Of a stretch of DNA of 43,408 nucleotides, positions 1 through 10,576 are shown one piece after another (position 1 is the stretch's first letter; each line of letters opens with the position of its first letter). The position numbers were made by a program, and so were the translations under genes. The stretch spans positions 1 to 43,408 of the forward strand of contig CAJVPJ010000117.1 of NCBI GenBank assembly GCA_910592205.1, in the 5' to 3' direction. The stretch is from Paraglomus occultum (taxonomy: Eukaryota; Glomeromycota; Glomeromycetes; Paraglomerales; Paraglomeraceae). The notes beneath the pieces were generated by a model that worked only from the letters and a program-made list of their open reading frames with translations, made no database searches and had not been told where the DNA came from.

Positions 1-2
1 AC

Positions 3-206
3 GACTGGGACGCGTTTTGGATCAAACAACCGCATAATGAGCCAATTTGTAAACGCCTTTCTCACCAAGCTTTAGCGAAAGAGTTAAATTGCTTGAAGAA
101 GAAATTCAATTCTACGAATCCTGCTCATATAAGGGCTTGCAAACTACAGGACGAAATAAAGGAAAGTATCTTTGCCGATTGGTGTGCTAGCGTACTCAAT
201 AACTAA
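3..206 (+). CDS. C-terminal end of an unidentified ORF, cut by window edge
   Basis: An open frame enters from the left edge and runs 67 codons to TAA. It starts with an aromatic-rich stretch (DWDAFWIKQP), continues into a lysine-rich helical segment (KELNCLKKKF) and ends in ADWCASVLNN. The composition looks like protein rather than a chance frame. I do not recognise the family. A transposon-encoded protein is possible because a repeated element starts right at its stop codon, but this is a guess. The start lies outside the window. Confidence 0.4.
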   Translation, partial: DWDAFWIKQPHNEPICKRLSHQALAKELNCLKKKFNSTNPAHIRACKLQDEIKESIFADWCASVLNN

Positions 207-396
207 TCTGGCAACCGAAGTGTTGAGAAGGTCTTTCCCGTGTGCAAAAGACCGACAGGTAGCTCTGCAACGCGCGTGGCTATTGAAACGTAGCTGACGT
301 ACTTCATGTCTAATCCGGCAACCGAAATGTTGAGAAGGTTTTTCCCATGTGCAAAAACCGACGGGTAGCTCCGTAGTGCGCGTGGACATGAAAACG
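203..396. repeat. Diverged tandem repeat, two copies, period about 107 bp
   Basis: Copy 1 starts at 203 (CTAATCTGGCAACCGAAGTG) and copy 2 at 310 (CTAATCCGGCAACCGAAATG). Each runs about 87 bp, to GAAACGT near 290 and GAAAACGT near 396, separated by a short spacer. Shared landmarks are GTTGAGAAGG, TTTCCC.TGTGCAAAA, CCGAC.GGTAGCTC and GCGCGTGG. Most differences are transitions. Minus-strand reading frames through the copies contain similar peptides (HGK.LLN.SVA), but no convincing gene covers them. It is probably part of a dispersed multicopy element. Confidence 0.75.
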
Positions 397-485
397 TTGG
401 TCGGGTGAAATCCGTGGCACTCTGTAAACAAGTTATTCCTGTATTCCAAATTATATAATCCAAAGGTGTTAATTGAACTAAGTAT

Positions 486-507
486 TATATATATATATAT
501 ATATATA
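486..507. repeat. (TA)n microsatellite
   Basis: About eleven TA units in a row, lying between the 107-bp tandem repeat and the first exon-like piece of the broken gene. Confidence 0.9.
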
Positions 508-526
508 GAAGAAAGACAACCAAAAT

Positions 527-2378
527 GACGAGATTTGGGATGAAATTAATTCATTGAAGGCAAAGTCTTATATAGCTGACTTGAATTAGAAATTAATAAG
601 GTTTGGCCTCCATAAATCTTTAATGCATGCGATGACTTCATATTTAGTTTTTTTTTCGACTTTGTTACAACAGAAGGAGGGAAGGCGAGCTGTTCACCAA
701 ATAACGAAAGAGGGATTTAAAGTAGCACAACGAGGATTACAGGAATATTTTGATGCAGAGTTTAATAGTATGCGAACTGGTATGTTTGGCTTAAATGATT
801 ACTACTGTTACAAGGTTGTTATTACTAAAAATGTTGTATACATAAAACAACCTTCTTCGAGTGCGGTTACGCAAGCTCGATCGGAAACATCGGAAAGCCA
901 AGATTACCAAAAAGTGCAAAAAGACCTCAACTATAAAGAAACATTTGATGATAATGGAGATATTATAACTGATGGTACCAGTGATGCCGATGGTTATTTG
1001 CGAAAGCAGTAGAGTCTATGGTTGGGAACATAGAAAGTGATGCATTGACAGTGGATGATTTCGATTTGGAAGAAGCTTTCGAAAGGTACTGTGATGAATT
1101 TGAATTCGGATGCTGATACGAGCGCGCGTTTTACTCATTGTTATTACTTCAGTCTATGCAATAGCAACATTATGGATTTAAGGCACCTCACAACTGACAA
1201 AGATCATTCCAGAAGTAACGTGGGAGAAATTTATCTTGGATACGTATCCTGATTATAAAATATCAGAAAAATGGGAAGAATCAATACAAAGTTTCTTCAA
1301 GGTATAATTTAAGAAATAGCGAATTATTTTTTGGACTAGATAATATCCTGATTATTTGTCTATTAGCCAAAAGACACTTTTGCCGAATGGGAGAAAACTT
1401 GGCGCGGACTTTTTGACGAAAAAGAAAGTAACGAAGATCTGGTGATAAAAGATGTATTACACAACAGGCTTTTACGATTTTTTTGTTCGTGTATTTAGTG
1501 ATATAATATCGTAATTCTATTTATCCTTTGTAGTATTGAAGCTTTTAAAGCACCGTTTAACATTAAAATCCAGCGATCTTGAAGAGAAACAATACGGCGC
1601 ACAATTTGTAATTCCCGTTTTAAAAAACACACTCAAAGCTGTTTGTGACGTGGATTGGAAAGGGTAAGTGAATTCGATTTATCTACTCCGGAAGTATTTA
1701 TTTGTAACAACTAAAATTGTTTTACCTGTTATAGTCTTGATGTTCCAATCAGAAGCAGTAAATATCGACGTAATTATAATATCAACCCATTCATCGATAA
1801 AGTTTTAAGTGCAAAACGTGCGGACGGCCTGGCTCGCCTCTGGAGAAGCCAGGAAGAAATATTCATATATGAACAGACAGGACCGCCGGATGTTGATGAT
1901 ATCACTGATTTTTACATCCACGATTATAAGTTGGTTCGAACTATGCGTGATGTCCTGAATCAACGAATAATTCTTTGTCTCCACAACGGTATAAAAGATT
2001 ACAATAACTTGGCGAGTTTTGGGGCTCTGGGACATCGCGATGAAGTCTCTTTGCTTTGGTGCACGATTTACCCAAAATCATATTGCTTACGCGAACATGG
2101 TTGTTTTCGTATTCCCGCAATATGGCAAGATCTTCCCGTTTTATCCGAGGCAATAATATCATGCTTGAAATATTTTGTGAATACCATTAAAATATTATGC
2201 TTCACATGTCTATTGTCTTTCGCTAATAATTATTTATGTTCAGTTCTTCATGAAAAACAGCATAACGAAAATTGAGCCACATATCGAACAAAAATTGAAA
2301 TTACTTGCAAAGCGGAAGGTTCATATGATAACGCCAAATTCATCAACACCTGAAAAATCAAAAAAGCAAAATAATTGA
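527..2378 (+). pseudogene. Multi-exon gene of unknown family, broken by two stops and several frameshifts
   Basis: Coding pieces can be followed across canonical introns at 1302-1366, 1485-1533, 1664-1734 and 2177-2243, with phases that fit, to a TAA-free end at TGA 2376-2378. The 3' part reads cleanly (KRADGLARLWRSQEE, VRTMRDVLNQRI, RDEVSLLWCTIY, CFRIPAIWQDLPV). The 5' part is damaged. Around 580-590 a lost base interrupts ADFELEINK. Near 1000 the frame shifts between DADGYLR and AVESMVGNIE. The next stretch (CDEFEFGC-stop-YERAFYS, LQSMQ-stop-QHYGFKAPH) carries in-frame TGA and TAG. Near 1190 the frame shifts again before TKIIPEVTWEKF. The two stops fit single transitions (TGG to TGA, CAG to TAG). 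It resembles a large uncharacterised family of Glomeromycotina proteins, recalled rather than searched. A short intron at 975-1009 could rescue the first shift but not the others. Confidence 0.65.
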
Positions 2379-3341
2379 TTAAAAAAACAAAAGAAATAAA
2401 TGTCATTAATATGATTTTTCTAGCAAAATAAATTTATGTTAATAAAGATTAATGATCCGATTGTATAATAAAATTTGTACGCCGCGGTTGAATATTTGTA
2501 TCTGTTGTTTAATAAGCTCTTTTTTTGACGTCGATATACGTAAACTATCTCTTACTAAAACAACGCATTGCCGTGAGCTTGAGGACAAGAATACCCACTT
2601 AAGAAGATTACAGTAAAGAACACAAAACCCGAAGGAACTAGAAAAATCTTAATTTGTGCTTTTTCGACTAGGATATTTCCTGGTGCTTTCTAATCAAATG
2701 TTGAATTAATTGGAGATCTCAGAAAAGGGTTTAAAAGTTTATATTCCGATGTTTGCCAGCGCGGAGATGGCAGAAGCTGAATTAGCATCTCATGGGAATA
2801 AAGGTATGTGATTTTCTAAACGACTGACAGAAAGTGAGAAAAGGACATATTTACTGAGATCAATGTGGCAGTGACAAATTTGACTGTTTGATAGCGACTC
2901 CTGTGATGATAATGACGATAGAACATTCACTTTGTCTGGTTTTGTTGCATCATGCCCCATAACCTACATAACCTGATCAAGTCACTCCTATGAGATGCTA
3001 AATAAAAAATTTATTATTATTGTTATATATTGTTATGGTCAGTGATCCTTTTCCTTGTTTACTGTATTCTGGTTAGTGATATATTAATATCTAATTATCA
3101 TTATTATTATTATTATTTTACAAACCATGCACAGAATTAGTATTAGAACAGACTCAAAATAATAAACACAAGTTTAAATAAAACAGTTGACAATTATAAA
3201 TTATAAAACGACTTTTATTTTGATAATAATAAACGTATAACCATCTTACAGAATAAGTTTATCAATAAGTTTGCAATAACTTGTGACCACAACTATGATT
3301 TGCTAACTCTGAACACAATTACATCTTGTAATAAATTTTGT
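2379..3341. other. Intergenic, AT-rich, no convincing gene
   Basis: The first hundred bases contain the probable 3' UTR of the upstream pseudogene. A short protein-like frame occurs around 2710-2810 (VYIPMFASAEMAEAELAS) followed by a GTATGT donor-like site, but no partner exon was found. Several TTA-rich runs lie around 3000-3120. Nothing else is supported. Confidence 0.6.
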
Positions 3342-4508
3342 TCATTTTTTAGCTGGATAAATTTCAGCTAACTCTTGGATCTTTTTCTTTAACTTGGACT
3401 TATCATTGTAACTAAAAAAATAAACCTTATTTTGTGCCTTAATGTACCCTTGATCAGCAGCTTTTTCATATAATTCAATAGCCTTTCGTTCATCTTGTTT
3501 TACTCCAATTCCCTCCTCATAGCACCAACCAAGATTATATTGTCCATATGCATGTTTTCGTTCAGTTGCTTTTTGAAACAATTTGACAGCCTTTTGAATA
3601 TCTCTTTCTACTCCAATCCCATTTTTGTAACATAAACCAAGACTAGTGTATGCAGAAACATTTCCTTGCTTGACTGCCTCTTGATACAATTCCACTGCTT
3701 TTTGAATATTTTTATCCACACCAAGCCCTTTTTCATAACACCAACCAAGGTTATTCTTTGCATCAGAATTTCCCTGCATAGCTGCTTTCTGATACAATTC
3801 AAAAGCTTTTTGATAATCAGTTTCCATGCTAATACTTTTTCTATATAAATGACCAAGCTTAAACTGTGCATCAGCATCACCTTGTTCAGCTATTTCTTGA
3901 TACCAACCAGCAGCCTTTTGATCATCTTTTCTTACTCCAGTTCCATACTGATAACACACACCAAGATTATATTGTGCATCAGCATGTCCTTGTTCAGCAG
4001 CTTTTTGACACCAATCAGCTGCCTTTTGATCATTTTTCCTTACTCCAGTTCCTTCATGATAACAATAAGCAAGCTTCAATTGTGCATCAGCATCACCTTG
4101 TTCAGCAGCTTTTTGATACCATTCAACTGCCTTTTGTTCATCTTTTTCTACTCCAGTTCCATTATTATAACACACACCAAGATTATTTTGTGCACCAGCA
4201 TCACCTTGTTCAGCAGCTTTTTGATACCATTCAACTGCCTTTTGTTCATCCTTTTCTACTCCAGTTCCATGTTGATAACATAAAGCAAGATTATATTGTG
4301 CATCGGCATCACCTTGTTCAGCAGCTTTTTGATACCATTCAACTGCCTTTTGTTCATCTTTTTCTACTCTAATTCCATGTCTATAACAGAAAGCAAGATT
4401 ATATTGTGCAACAGCATATCCTTGTTCAGCAGCAACTTTATATTCTTCGAAACTAGCTTCATCTAGTACTAGAGTCTTTTTTGCTATCGCAAAGATGGTA
4501 GAAGCCAT
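3342..4508 (-). CDS. Sel1-like repeat protein
   Basis: Single-exon gene of 388 aa if translation starts at the ATG at 4508 (MASTIFAIAKK). The frame stays open to an upstream ATG at 4673, but those 55 residues look like translated leader and lack repeat character. After about 25 residues come nine full 36-residue Sel1 repeats (pattern AAEQGDADAQ.NLG.CY..GTGV.KD.QKAVEWYQK) and a degenerate tenth, ending in a lysine-rich tail. Sel1 repeats form alpha-alpha solenoids that act as protein-binding scaffolds. No kinase or BTB domain is fused here, unlike many relatives. There is no signal peptide or membrane segment, so it is probably cytosolic. The partner is unknown. The first five repeats are the most alike, which indicates recent internal duplication. 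Confidence 0.88.
   Translation of the reverse strand: MASTIFAIAKKTLVLDEASFEEYKVAAEQGYAVAQYNLAFCYRHGIRVEKDEQKAVEWYQKAAEQGDADAQYNLALCYQHGTGVEKDEQKAVEWYQKAAEQGDAGAQNNLGVCYNNGTGVEKDEQKAVEWYQKAAEQGDADAQLKLAYCYHEGTGVRKNDQKAADWCQKAAEQGHADAQYNLGVCYQYGTGVRKDDQKAAGWYQEIAEQGDADAQFKLGHLYRKSISMETDYQKAFELYQKAAMQGNSDAKNNLGWCYEKGLGVDKNIQKAVELYQEAVKQGNVSAYTSLGLCYKNGIGVERDIQKAVKLFQKATERKHAYGQYNLGWCYEEGIGVKQDERKAIELYEKAADQGYIKAQNKVYFFSYNDKSKLKKKIQELAEIYPAKK
3462..4433 (-). repeat. 108-bp coding tandem repeats (nine Sel1 units)
   Basis: Nine in-frame 108-bp units underlie the Sel1 repeats. The core TTGTTCAGCAGCTTTTTGA recurs on the plus strand with few changes. Long open frames on the opposite strand here are shadows of this periodicity. 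Confidence 0.85.
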
Positions 4509-4632
4509 GTTTATTATTATTATATTAATATCCTCGGAACGATGTTTTTGTGAAACTGATCGAATGATTTCGAAAGGCAGGTCATGTGATAAAATCTTAC
4601 TCCGCAGTCGATCATCGATACCCCTGAAATTA

Positions 4633-4743
4633 GTGTCACCGGGCCGTAGTAGCAAAAGTAAAATGATAAACATCAGCTAATTTACGGTGACGGGCGGGCA
4701 AGTAAATTTTTATTTTTTTCGGTGACGCTCCAAAGATATATAA
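4633..4743 (-). promoter_or_regulatory. Probable upstream region of the Sel1 gene with three CGGTGAC motifs
   Basis: CGGTGAC occurs three times in about 95 bp: as its complement at 4634-4641 and directly at 4685-4692 and 4720-4727 (the last two extended to CGGTGACG). A TATATAA stretch lies at 4737-4743. All sit 125-235 bp upstream of the chosen ATG. TGACG is the half-site of bZIP (CRE-type) factors. The promoter role is inferred from position only. Confidence 0.35.
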
Positions 4744-5450
4744 GCAGTTTTTCTCCCAACGTCCAAAACTCGCGTTGTATGTGTCCAATTAGTATTGTTA
4801 TAAATTCTTAATATCCAATACTAAAGTATTGAATATAATAAACGAACGATCCTTTGATTATTGTAATTTAATTTATTTCGTTTCTATCGTTTACGATATT
4901 GATTGTTGACAAGCCTACGTAATCCGGTAATAATCGTACCAATTCCAGCTGAGTTACTGTATCGCGGAAGAAAGTTGTCACTACAGTAACAAACAGCCTC
5001 GTCTGCTTTTCAGACACGCCGTCCATTTACCTTTTTCAAGAGTCTCTAGTTGTTGTTTAAAGACTAATATAATAGTAGAAACAGTTAAAGGTTCCGTTTT
5101 TAAAGACGCTGAATTTCAAGGTCTCGCAATTATGCACGGCAACTGATATAGCAGCACTGAGGTGACGCAGAGCAGACGGACATACGCTGCTAAGAATAGA
5201 TATTTAGTCTCAGCCAAGATAATTTTAATTTGTCCAAGCTCAATTCGAATACAGCAGATGCAATTTTGCAAGAAACTAAAAGCTGACGCTTTTGCAAAAT
5301 TTCTAAAGTGTCTTGCTATAGAGGTATCGATATATCAAATGCTACAAACAAAGGGAATAAACTTGCATATGTCCCTGTAGGTGAGTCTCGATCTAGTGAC
5401 ACTGTAATATGATGACAATTTGCTATATCAAACTTGATACAAGTAGCAAT

Positions 5451-5493
5451 TTGGGTTGGAACCGAGCGTGTCATTATATATTGAGACCCACTT
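5451..5493 (+). repeat. Dispersed repeat relic, copy 1
   Basis: TTGGGTTGGAACCGAGCGTG followed by TCA and, after an insertion, CCCACTTG. It matches the reverse complement of 15018-15058 apart from single-base gaps and one insertion of about 15 bp. Confidence 0.55.
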
Positions 5494-6655
5494 GTATTAA
5501 TATTTCTCGTAATAATTTTACGCTATCGGAAACTCTTATTACATAGTATGATAAAAAGCGTGGAAACATATTCTACTTTCAACATCGATTATTAGAGCGT
5601 CACCGTGTTGGGATATACAACTTTACGAGAAAAAAGAGGGCGTTGAAAGTTTATTTTCTACCATTAAAGCTAAGCTGTCCTCTATAAAATAAAAATCGTG
5701 CATGTATCATTAATTTTGCGGGTAAGAATTTGAAATCCAATATTAGTCTTCTAATCATTGCCAAGGCAAATTTTATAATCTGGTGCGTGCCTTATAAAAT
5801 ATAATTAAAAAAATGTGACTTGGTACAATCACTGGGACAAGCAGAATTGTATTATTTTCCTGAAAGAGGTTCCACTATCAGACTTCACAAAGTATACAGT
5901 GGTATGCAAAAAAAAGGCAATCGTTTAATTTACAAAGAGAAAACCAATAACATATTATATAACATGTTAAAGCATAAAAGCAGAATGTGTTTATGGAGGG
6001 ATAAGAGAGAAAGAAAGAAATATTAATCACTGAAAGTGTGATTGACGAAGAGATTTGTCATATCCAAATATTCTGATGTCTTAAAGTTTGATGAACTGCG
6101 TATTTACTCCAACAAAATAGCATTAACAGTCGCATGGCATGTATCTTTATTAGGAAATAAACGTATTTAATTTATGAATAAATATTGATTTATTAACTAT
6201 TCTAATTGCTGGAATAAGAACAAGATTCCAATTCTAGAAAAACTATGATTGTTTATATTACCTTTTTCGAAAATTGTTAAACACGAACAAGTTTTTTAAT
6301 AGACTTTGCAAGAACAAGTGCGCAGCATCCGAGTAGTAACGTAACGCAAAGTTACATTATTGTTTATCAAATTAATCAACCGTCAAGAAATTTCGATAAG
6401 AACGGTGTCTGTCAGTATTTCCGCAGCTTCTGCGCTGTATTAATAAAAAGTGTCTTGTACCACCGACAGTGAAAATAAACAGAGGAATACGTAACCTAGA
6501 CTTGGTTGTAACATATACGTAATTAGGTAACGTTATCCAAGTATTGAGCAAAAAGGCTGTAGAAAGAGAGATTTTTTAATTAGAATATCATCGATATCAA
6601 CAATATTAATATTAATCATCAGTGAGGTTGATGGAATCGAGGGAAAGCCATCTCC

Positions 6656-6691
6656 ATTCATCCATCCATCCATCCATCCATTCATCCATCC
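6656..6691. repeat. (CATC)n microsatellite
   Basis: Tandem CATC units with two CATT interruptions. Confidence 0.9.
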
Positions 6692-7921
6692 TACGCACTC
6701 ACATTGGTTTGGCCAACCCTCCACAATACCAAGGGGGTGTGAGTTTAGGGATCAAGTTATCCCAACATTTTCACACGCGTACACGGTATAATCATATGAC
6801 ATAGTCATTTGATTCATTCGATGACATCAACATTTACAATGGCAATCCCGAAAATTGTTCTGTCTCCCCCTCAACCCCCTCCCCCTCCCCATCATCCCAC
6901 AACCTCCCCTTTTTTCGAAAACCGTAAATTTCCAAGGCATGATCAGCAATTATTTTCACAAGATAGGAATTTGGACGTTCTTTGGTTCGATTGTAGAACG
7001 TTTGTACAAATAATCGTGTCACCCTTATCATTGTGTGGATGTTATACAATAGTGTTTGAATATTTTCTGTGTTATTCCGTATTTGGATAGAACAATGTAA
7101 CTTGTTCTTACGTTGTGTTGAATGCATGATATGAATTTGTAGATCCATGTAATAGGAAAAGCACGGCTTTGAATACGTACGGTACACATGTATTTATTAT
7201 ACGCGTTTTGCGCAAAAAAAAAAAAAGGGTAGCCAAGTGGCGGAAAGAGAGATCGACAGAGCATTACGAGAATAATGATTGTGTGACAGAAGCACATTAC
7301 GATAATATACCATCATCCTTGTCTAGTTTTACAGTAAAATTTTTCCTTTATTCTGAAAACGTGATTTATATCCACAAAATCTTACAAAAATAATTTTTTC
7401 TTTTCAACGTATAAACAACCTCATACGGAGAAGGAGTATATCGCCACCAATGACTATGTGTGTGCCCACGCCAAGAGCGCAACACTATTGGTCGGCTTGT
7501 AAAGATGCAAATAACATTGTACATATTAATATAAAAAATAGTGAGCATAGTAAGAGCATGTGTGCTTAGTGAATTGGAAAAGAAAAAAAAGAGTTGGGGG
7601 GTAGTAGAGAAAAACCGTATATTAAAAAGTAGTATTATAGGACGTAGCGTTAACAATATTGTTACATAAAAAAATCGAAACGTCAAAAGCCAATGCTTGT
7701 TGCGCATTATTGCCATCCATCCATCTATGCCCAAACGGAAAATAGTATATAAAAAGAAAAGAAAGGCAAGACCAAGGGAAAAACTCCATCTTCTTTTTTC
7801 CTTTCCTCAACTTGTCAATGTCCTTCTTTTCCATTTACGATTAACGTCTAAAATCATTTTCCAAGTGATACGTCGCACACTCAAAGCAACAACATGTCGT
7901 TTTTGGGTTTTCCGCTCCTCG

Positions 7922-8368
7922 CTATTCTTCCGTGCAAGACAATGTTTCTTTTTTCATTATGATATCGGTTTCATCTCCGTACGCATTTTCATCATCAGCT
8001 TCCGTTGCAGCGTCATCGAATCTTCTGATTCCCGTATGTGACTCTATATTTGAAGTACGCTCTCTTAGCATTGTAATTTCGCCATACAGATCGCCGACTT
8101 TACTGTTCAAGGTACGTAGCGAGTCTTTGATATCTTGACACATGTGGTGGATTGCAATGAGCATGTCTCGAGTTTCATCGGATGTGAGAGGAGGAAGAGA
8201 TCCGTTGGCGTGAAGGATGAGTTGCTGTTGTTGTTGCAGGATGTATGGAAGCATGTTTAGTTCTGATATTTGGAGAGAGGTAAATGGTAATGCTTGAGCG
8301 TTGGTATGTGTCTGAGAAAAATAGCGGATATTGTCGTGGCTAGCGTAGGGATGAGATTGAGACTGCAT
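7922..8368 (-). CDS. Unknown protein with C-terminal coiled coil (paralogue of the gene at 10577-11527)
   Basis: Single-exon gene of 148 aa. The frame is open further upstream, but the first ATG is at 8368 (MQSQSHPYAS), with A at -3 and a TATA sequence about 135 bp upstream, so I start there. Residues 1-50 are polar, with aromatic residues and histidines. A QQQQQ run (TTG repeats on the plus strand) follows. Then comes a likely amphipathic helix: MLIAIHHMCQDIKDSLRTLN, VGDLYGEITMLRER. The tail is acidic. The helix aligns without gaps with that of the next minus-strand gene, and both proteins start MQ and share an SH.Y pattern, so they are probably diverged tandem duplicates. The family and function are unknown. 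No signal peptide or membrane segment is seen. Confidence 0.6.
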   Translation of the reverse strand: MQSQSHPYASHDNIRYFSQTHTNAQALPFTSLQISELNMLPYILQQQQQLILHANGSLPPLTSDETRDMLIAIHHMCQDIKDSLRTLNSKVGDLYGEITMLRERTSNIESHTGIRRFDDAATEADDENAYGDETDIIMKKETLSCTEE

Positions 8369-8503
8369 GTTTACGTTTGTTTGGATCGGTTTTTCTCGCA
8401 AAGAATAAAATTGTAGAGACGATATGTTTGTCGAGTATTTGAATTTGCTTTTCAAACTTTTTTTCAAATTTGTCCGGTTTGAACGTAGTTGAAAAGCAGA
8501 GAG

Positions 8504-8511
8504 TATATATA
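8504..8511 (-). promoter_or_regulatory. TATA box candidate for the gene at 7922-8368
   Basis: TATATATA, about 135 bp upstream of the chosen ATG. The paralogue has a TATA-like element at nearly the same distance. Confidence 0.45.
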
Positions 8512-10576
8512 GATATTCGCTTGTGTTGACAATTAATAAAGAGGTTTGCTCGATATCAAAGATATTATGAAAAATGGGATAAAAAAATATTTTCGGAGCT
8601 CGTGAGGCATGTATTTAAATACTTGCACGTTGGAATTTCTTTGAGACGCTTTTTATAGTATATTTTCTTGCCAATTTGAAATCAATAATCGGTAGGCTGA
8701 CGAGATTCGTTGGTTATCGGTTCTAACGCCGAAATTTGTAGCCCTTCTTTATTTCTAATCCACACTCGGATACCGGCTTATGGAGCAGTTTGCTAATAAT
8801 GTCCGAGCTGCCAATTCCAAGGACTTATAGTAAAAGCGAAATGTGCATATATATACTGTGTAAATTTACGGAGATTAAATTAGAAATACATTGCCGATCG
8901 ATGACTCCATTTGGTTATGATGTGATTAGGGTCGGCCGAACTCGAGAACTTTTTGTGAACCCATTTCATGAAAGTTTAAATGTATTAATATCAAATAAAC
9001 ATGAGACACACAATGTCTTACTAATGTTTAATGCGAAAATAGCCCAAATAAGTCTAAAACGTGGGTTTTACATTACTATTATATTACCGTTACTATTATT
9101 GTTATTGCTATTATTATTATGATGATCATCACTATCAATTTCTGCGGTTGCATCAGGAAAAACCGTAACAAATAAAGGTTGAATGCAACATGCGTCGCCG
9201 CTGTTTCGGACAAAGTGTTCGTTTCAGCGGCTTCTGAGTTATAGTTTGATCGGTTGAACAAAAAAACCATGCGCGAAACACCGCCGTCTGTTTCCGATCT
9301 TTGGGCTTTGATTAGATCGCCTGACTCAGCCCGCAGATTATTGACATCATAAACAAAGAAAATCCCATTGTATTTTTTTGGAGTCGAGTCTTTGTCTTGT
9401 CGGGGAATAATCAACATTTCTTGTTTGCACCAAAAGGTGACTATAGTCTAGTTTCAATTGAAACATAGAAATATATATATGTATATTTTTTTCATTCCCC
9501 GATTTGCAATACCCCTTTTTTGTGTTTTCGATTGAAACTCCGATAATCGAACTAGTCTCATTAGGTCCCAAACGAAAGCAAGTCAATAAGCAAAAGGAAT
9601 GTGCCAAAATAGTAAATTAGTTTTACGTATGGGAAACGCATGTCCTACATCCCGTTCTTAATACACAAGCACAAGGTTTTCCTCTTTGCGGAAAACGATG
9701 AATGATTGTGTTTCACGTTTACTAATTTAAGCATGTAAGACTCTTTACTATTTAATTTGGGTTTCTATTATTTGGGCCAATCGGATGCCTTTGCTGCCAG
9801 TACACAACATAAGTACATAAGCAAACATTTCACAACATTTCAACTTTATTCTTTCATCTCTTTTTTTTTTTTTTCAAAACGAAAGTAACTATAAACAAAG
9901 CCTCTAGTAAGAGACGGTCTACATGAAAACAAACATTTATTGACAGGTACATGAAAGTATAAAAATAGCCGTGATCAAAATAACTTTTAAAGGACTGATT
10001 TGTAAAGAGGAAGGAAATATATAAAAAAACCAACTATCAAATGATAACGTAATAACCGAATTTCGTTGTATATTTTTCTATATAAAAGTTTATTATATAT
10101 CAATTACAGTAATGGTAATGTAACAATAGTTATTTAATTAGCAATATAAAAGGGTGGATGGAATCTTTGTATGTATATGTTTTGACCGACCGGATGGGAC
10201 GACTGCCACTGTCAACTGTTCAACTGTCAATCAGTCCTTCAGTCCCATCTCCTCACCATTCGATCGAGGAAATATATGGTTAGTCCCATTCGATGCCTTG
10301 ACGTCATGCACAATCGGCATATTGTCCCCCCTTTGGACCCTTGGTCTTTTTTTTTTTTTTCTGTCGGGTTTGGTTTTGGAGGGGAAACTTGCCATTATGA
10401 CAAATGGGACATGGTTCTTACACCACTTACCCTTGTTTGTCCCGCATCGTATAGTCTTCTTTTCTTTTTTACATATTACAAACTATAGATATTTATAATA
10501 TCTCTTTGCTATTTATTTCTTCTCCGTTATCTCATCAATCTAACAATTATAATAAATTAACGAATCTCTTGTCAAT
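8512..10576. other. Intergenic, no convincing gene
   Basis: AT-rich with a TTA/ATT-rich stretch at 9080-9120 and T-runs near 9865 and 10350. A 112-codon minus-strand frame at 9079-9417 has an ATG but ends in translated microsatellite and is not called. A short self-similar patch (CAACTGT twice, CAGTCC twice) lies at 10210-10245. Confidence 0.55.

Larger units (their letters stand above)
4744..7921. other. Long intergenic stretch with repeats, no convincing gene
   Basis: Only short open frames without family features occur, several of them starting at non-ATG codons. Visible items are a repeat relic at 5450-5500 with an inverted relative near 15 kb, a CATC microsatellite at 6656-6691, a pyrimidine-rich run around 6860-6915, and A-runs near 7215 and 7580. 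Confidence 0.6.

Noticed and set aside
3849-4372. Long plus-strand frames opposite the Sel1 gene
   Set aside because: Shadows produced by the 108-bp periodicity; composition (FLIPFNCLL repeats) is not protein-like.
5162-5380. 72-codon plus-strand ORF
   Set aside because: Starts at GTG, no family features; unlikely start in a fungal nuclear gene.
9079-9417. 112-codon minus-strand ORF
   Set aside because: Ends in translated ATT/TAA microsatellite and has no recognisable motif or promoter.
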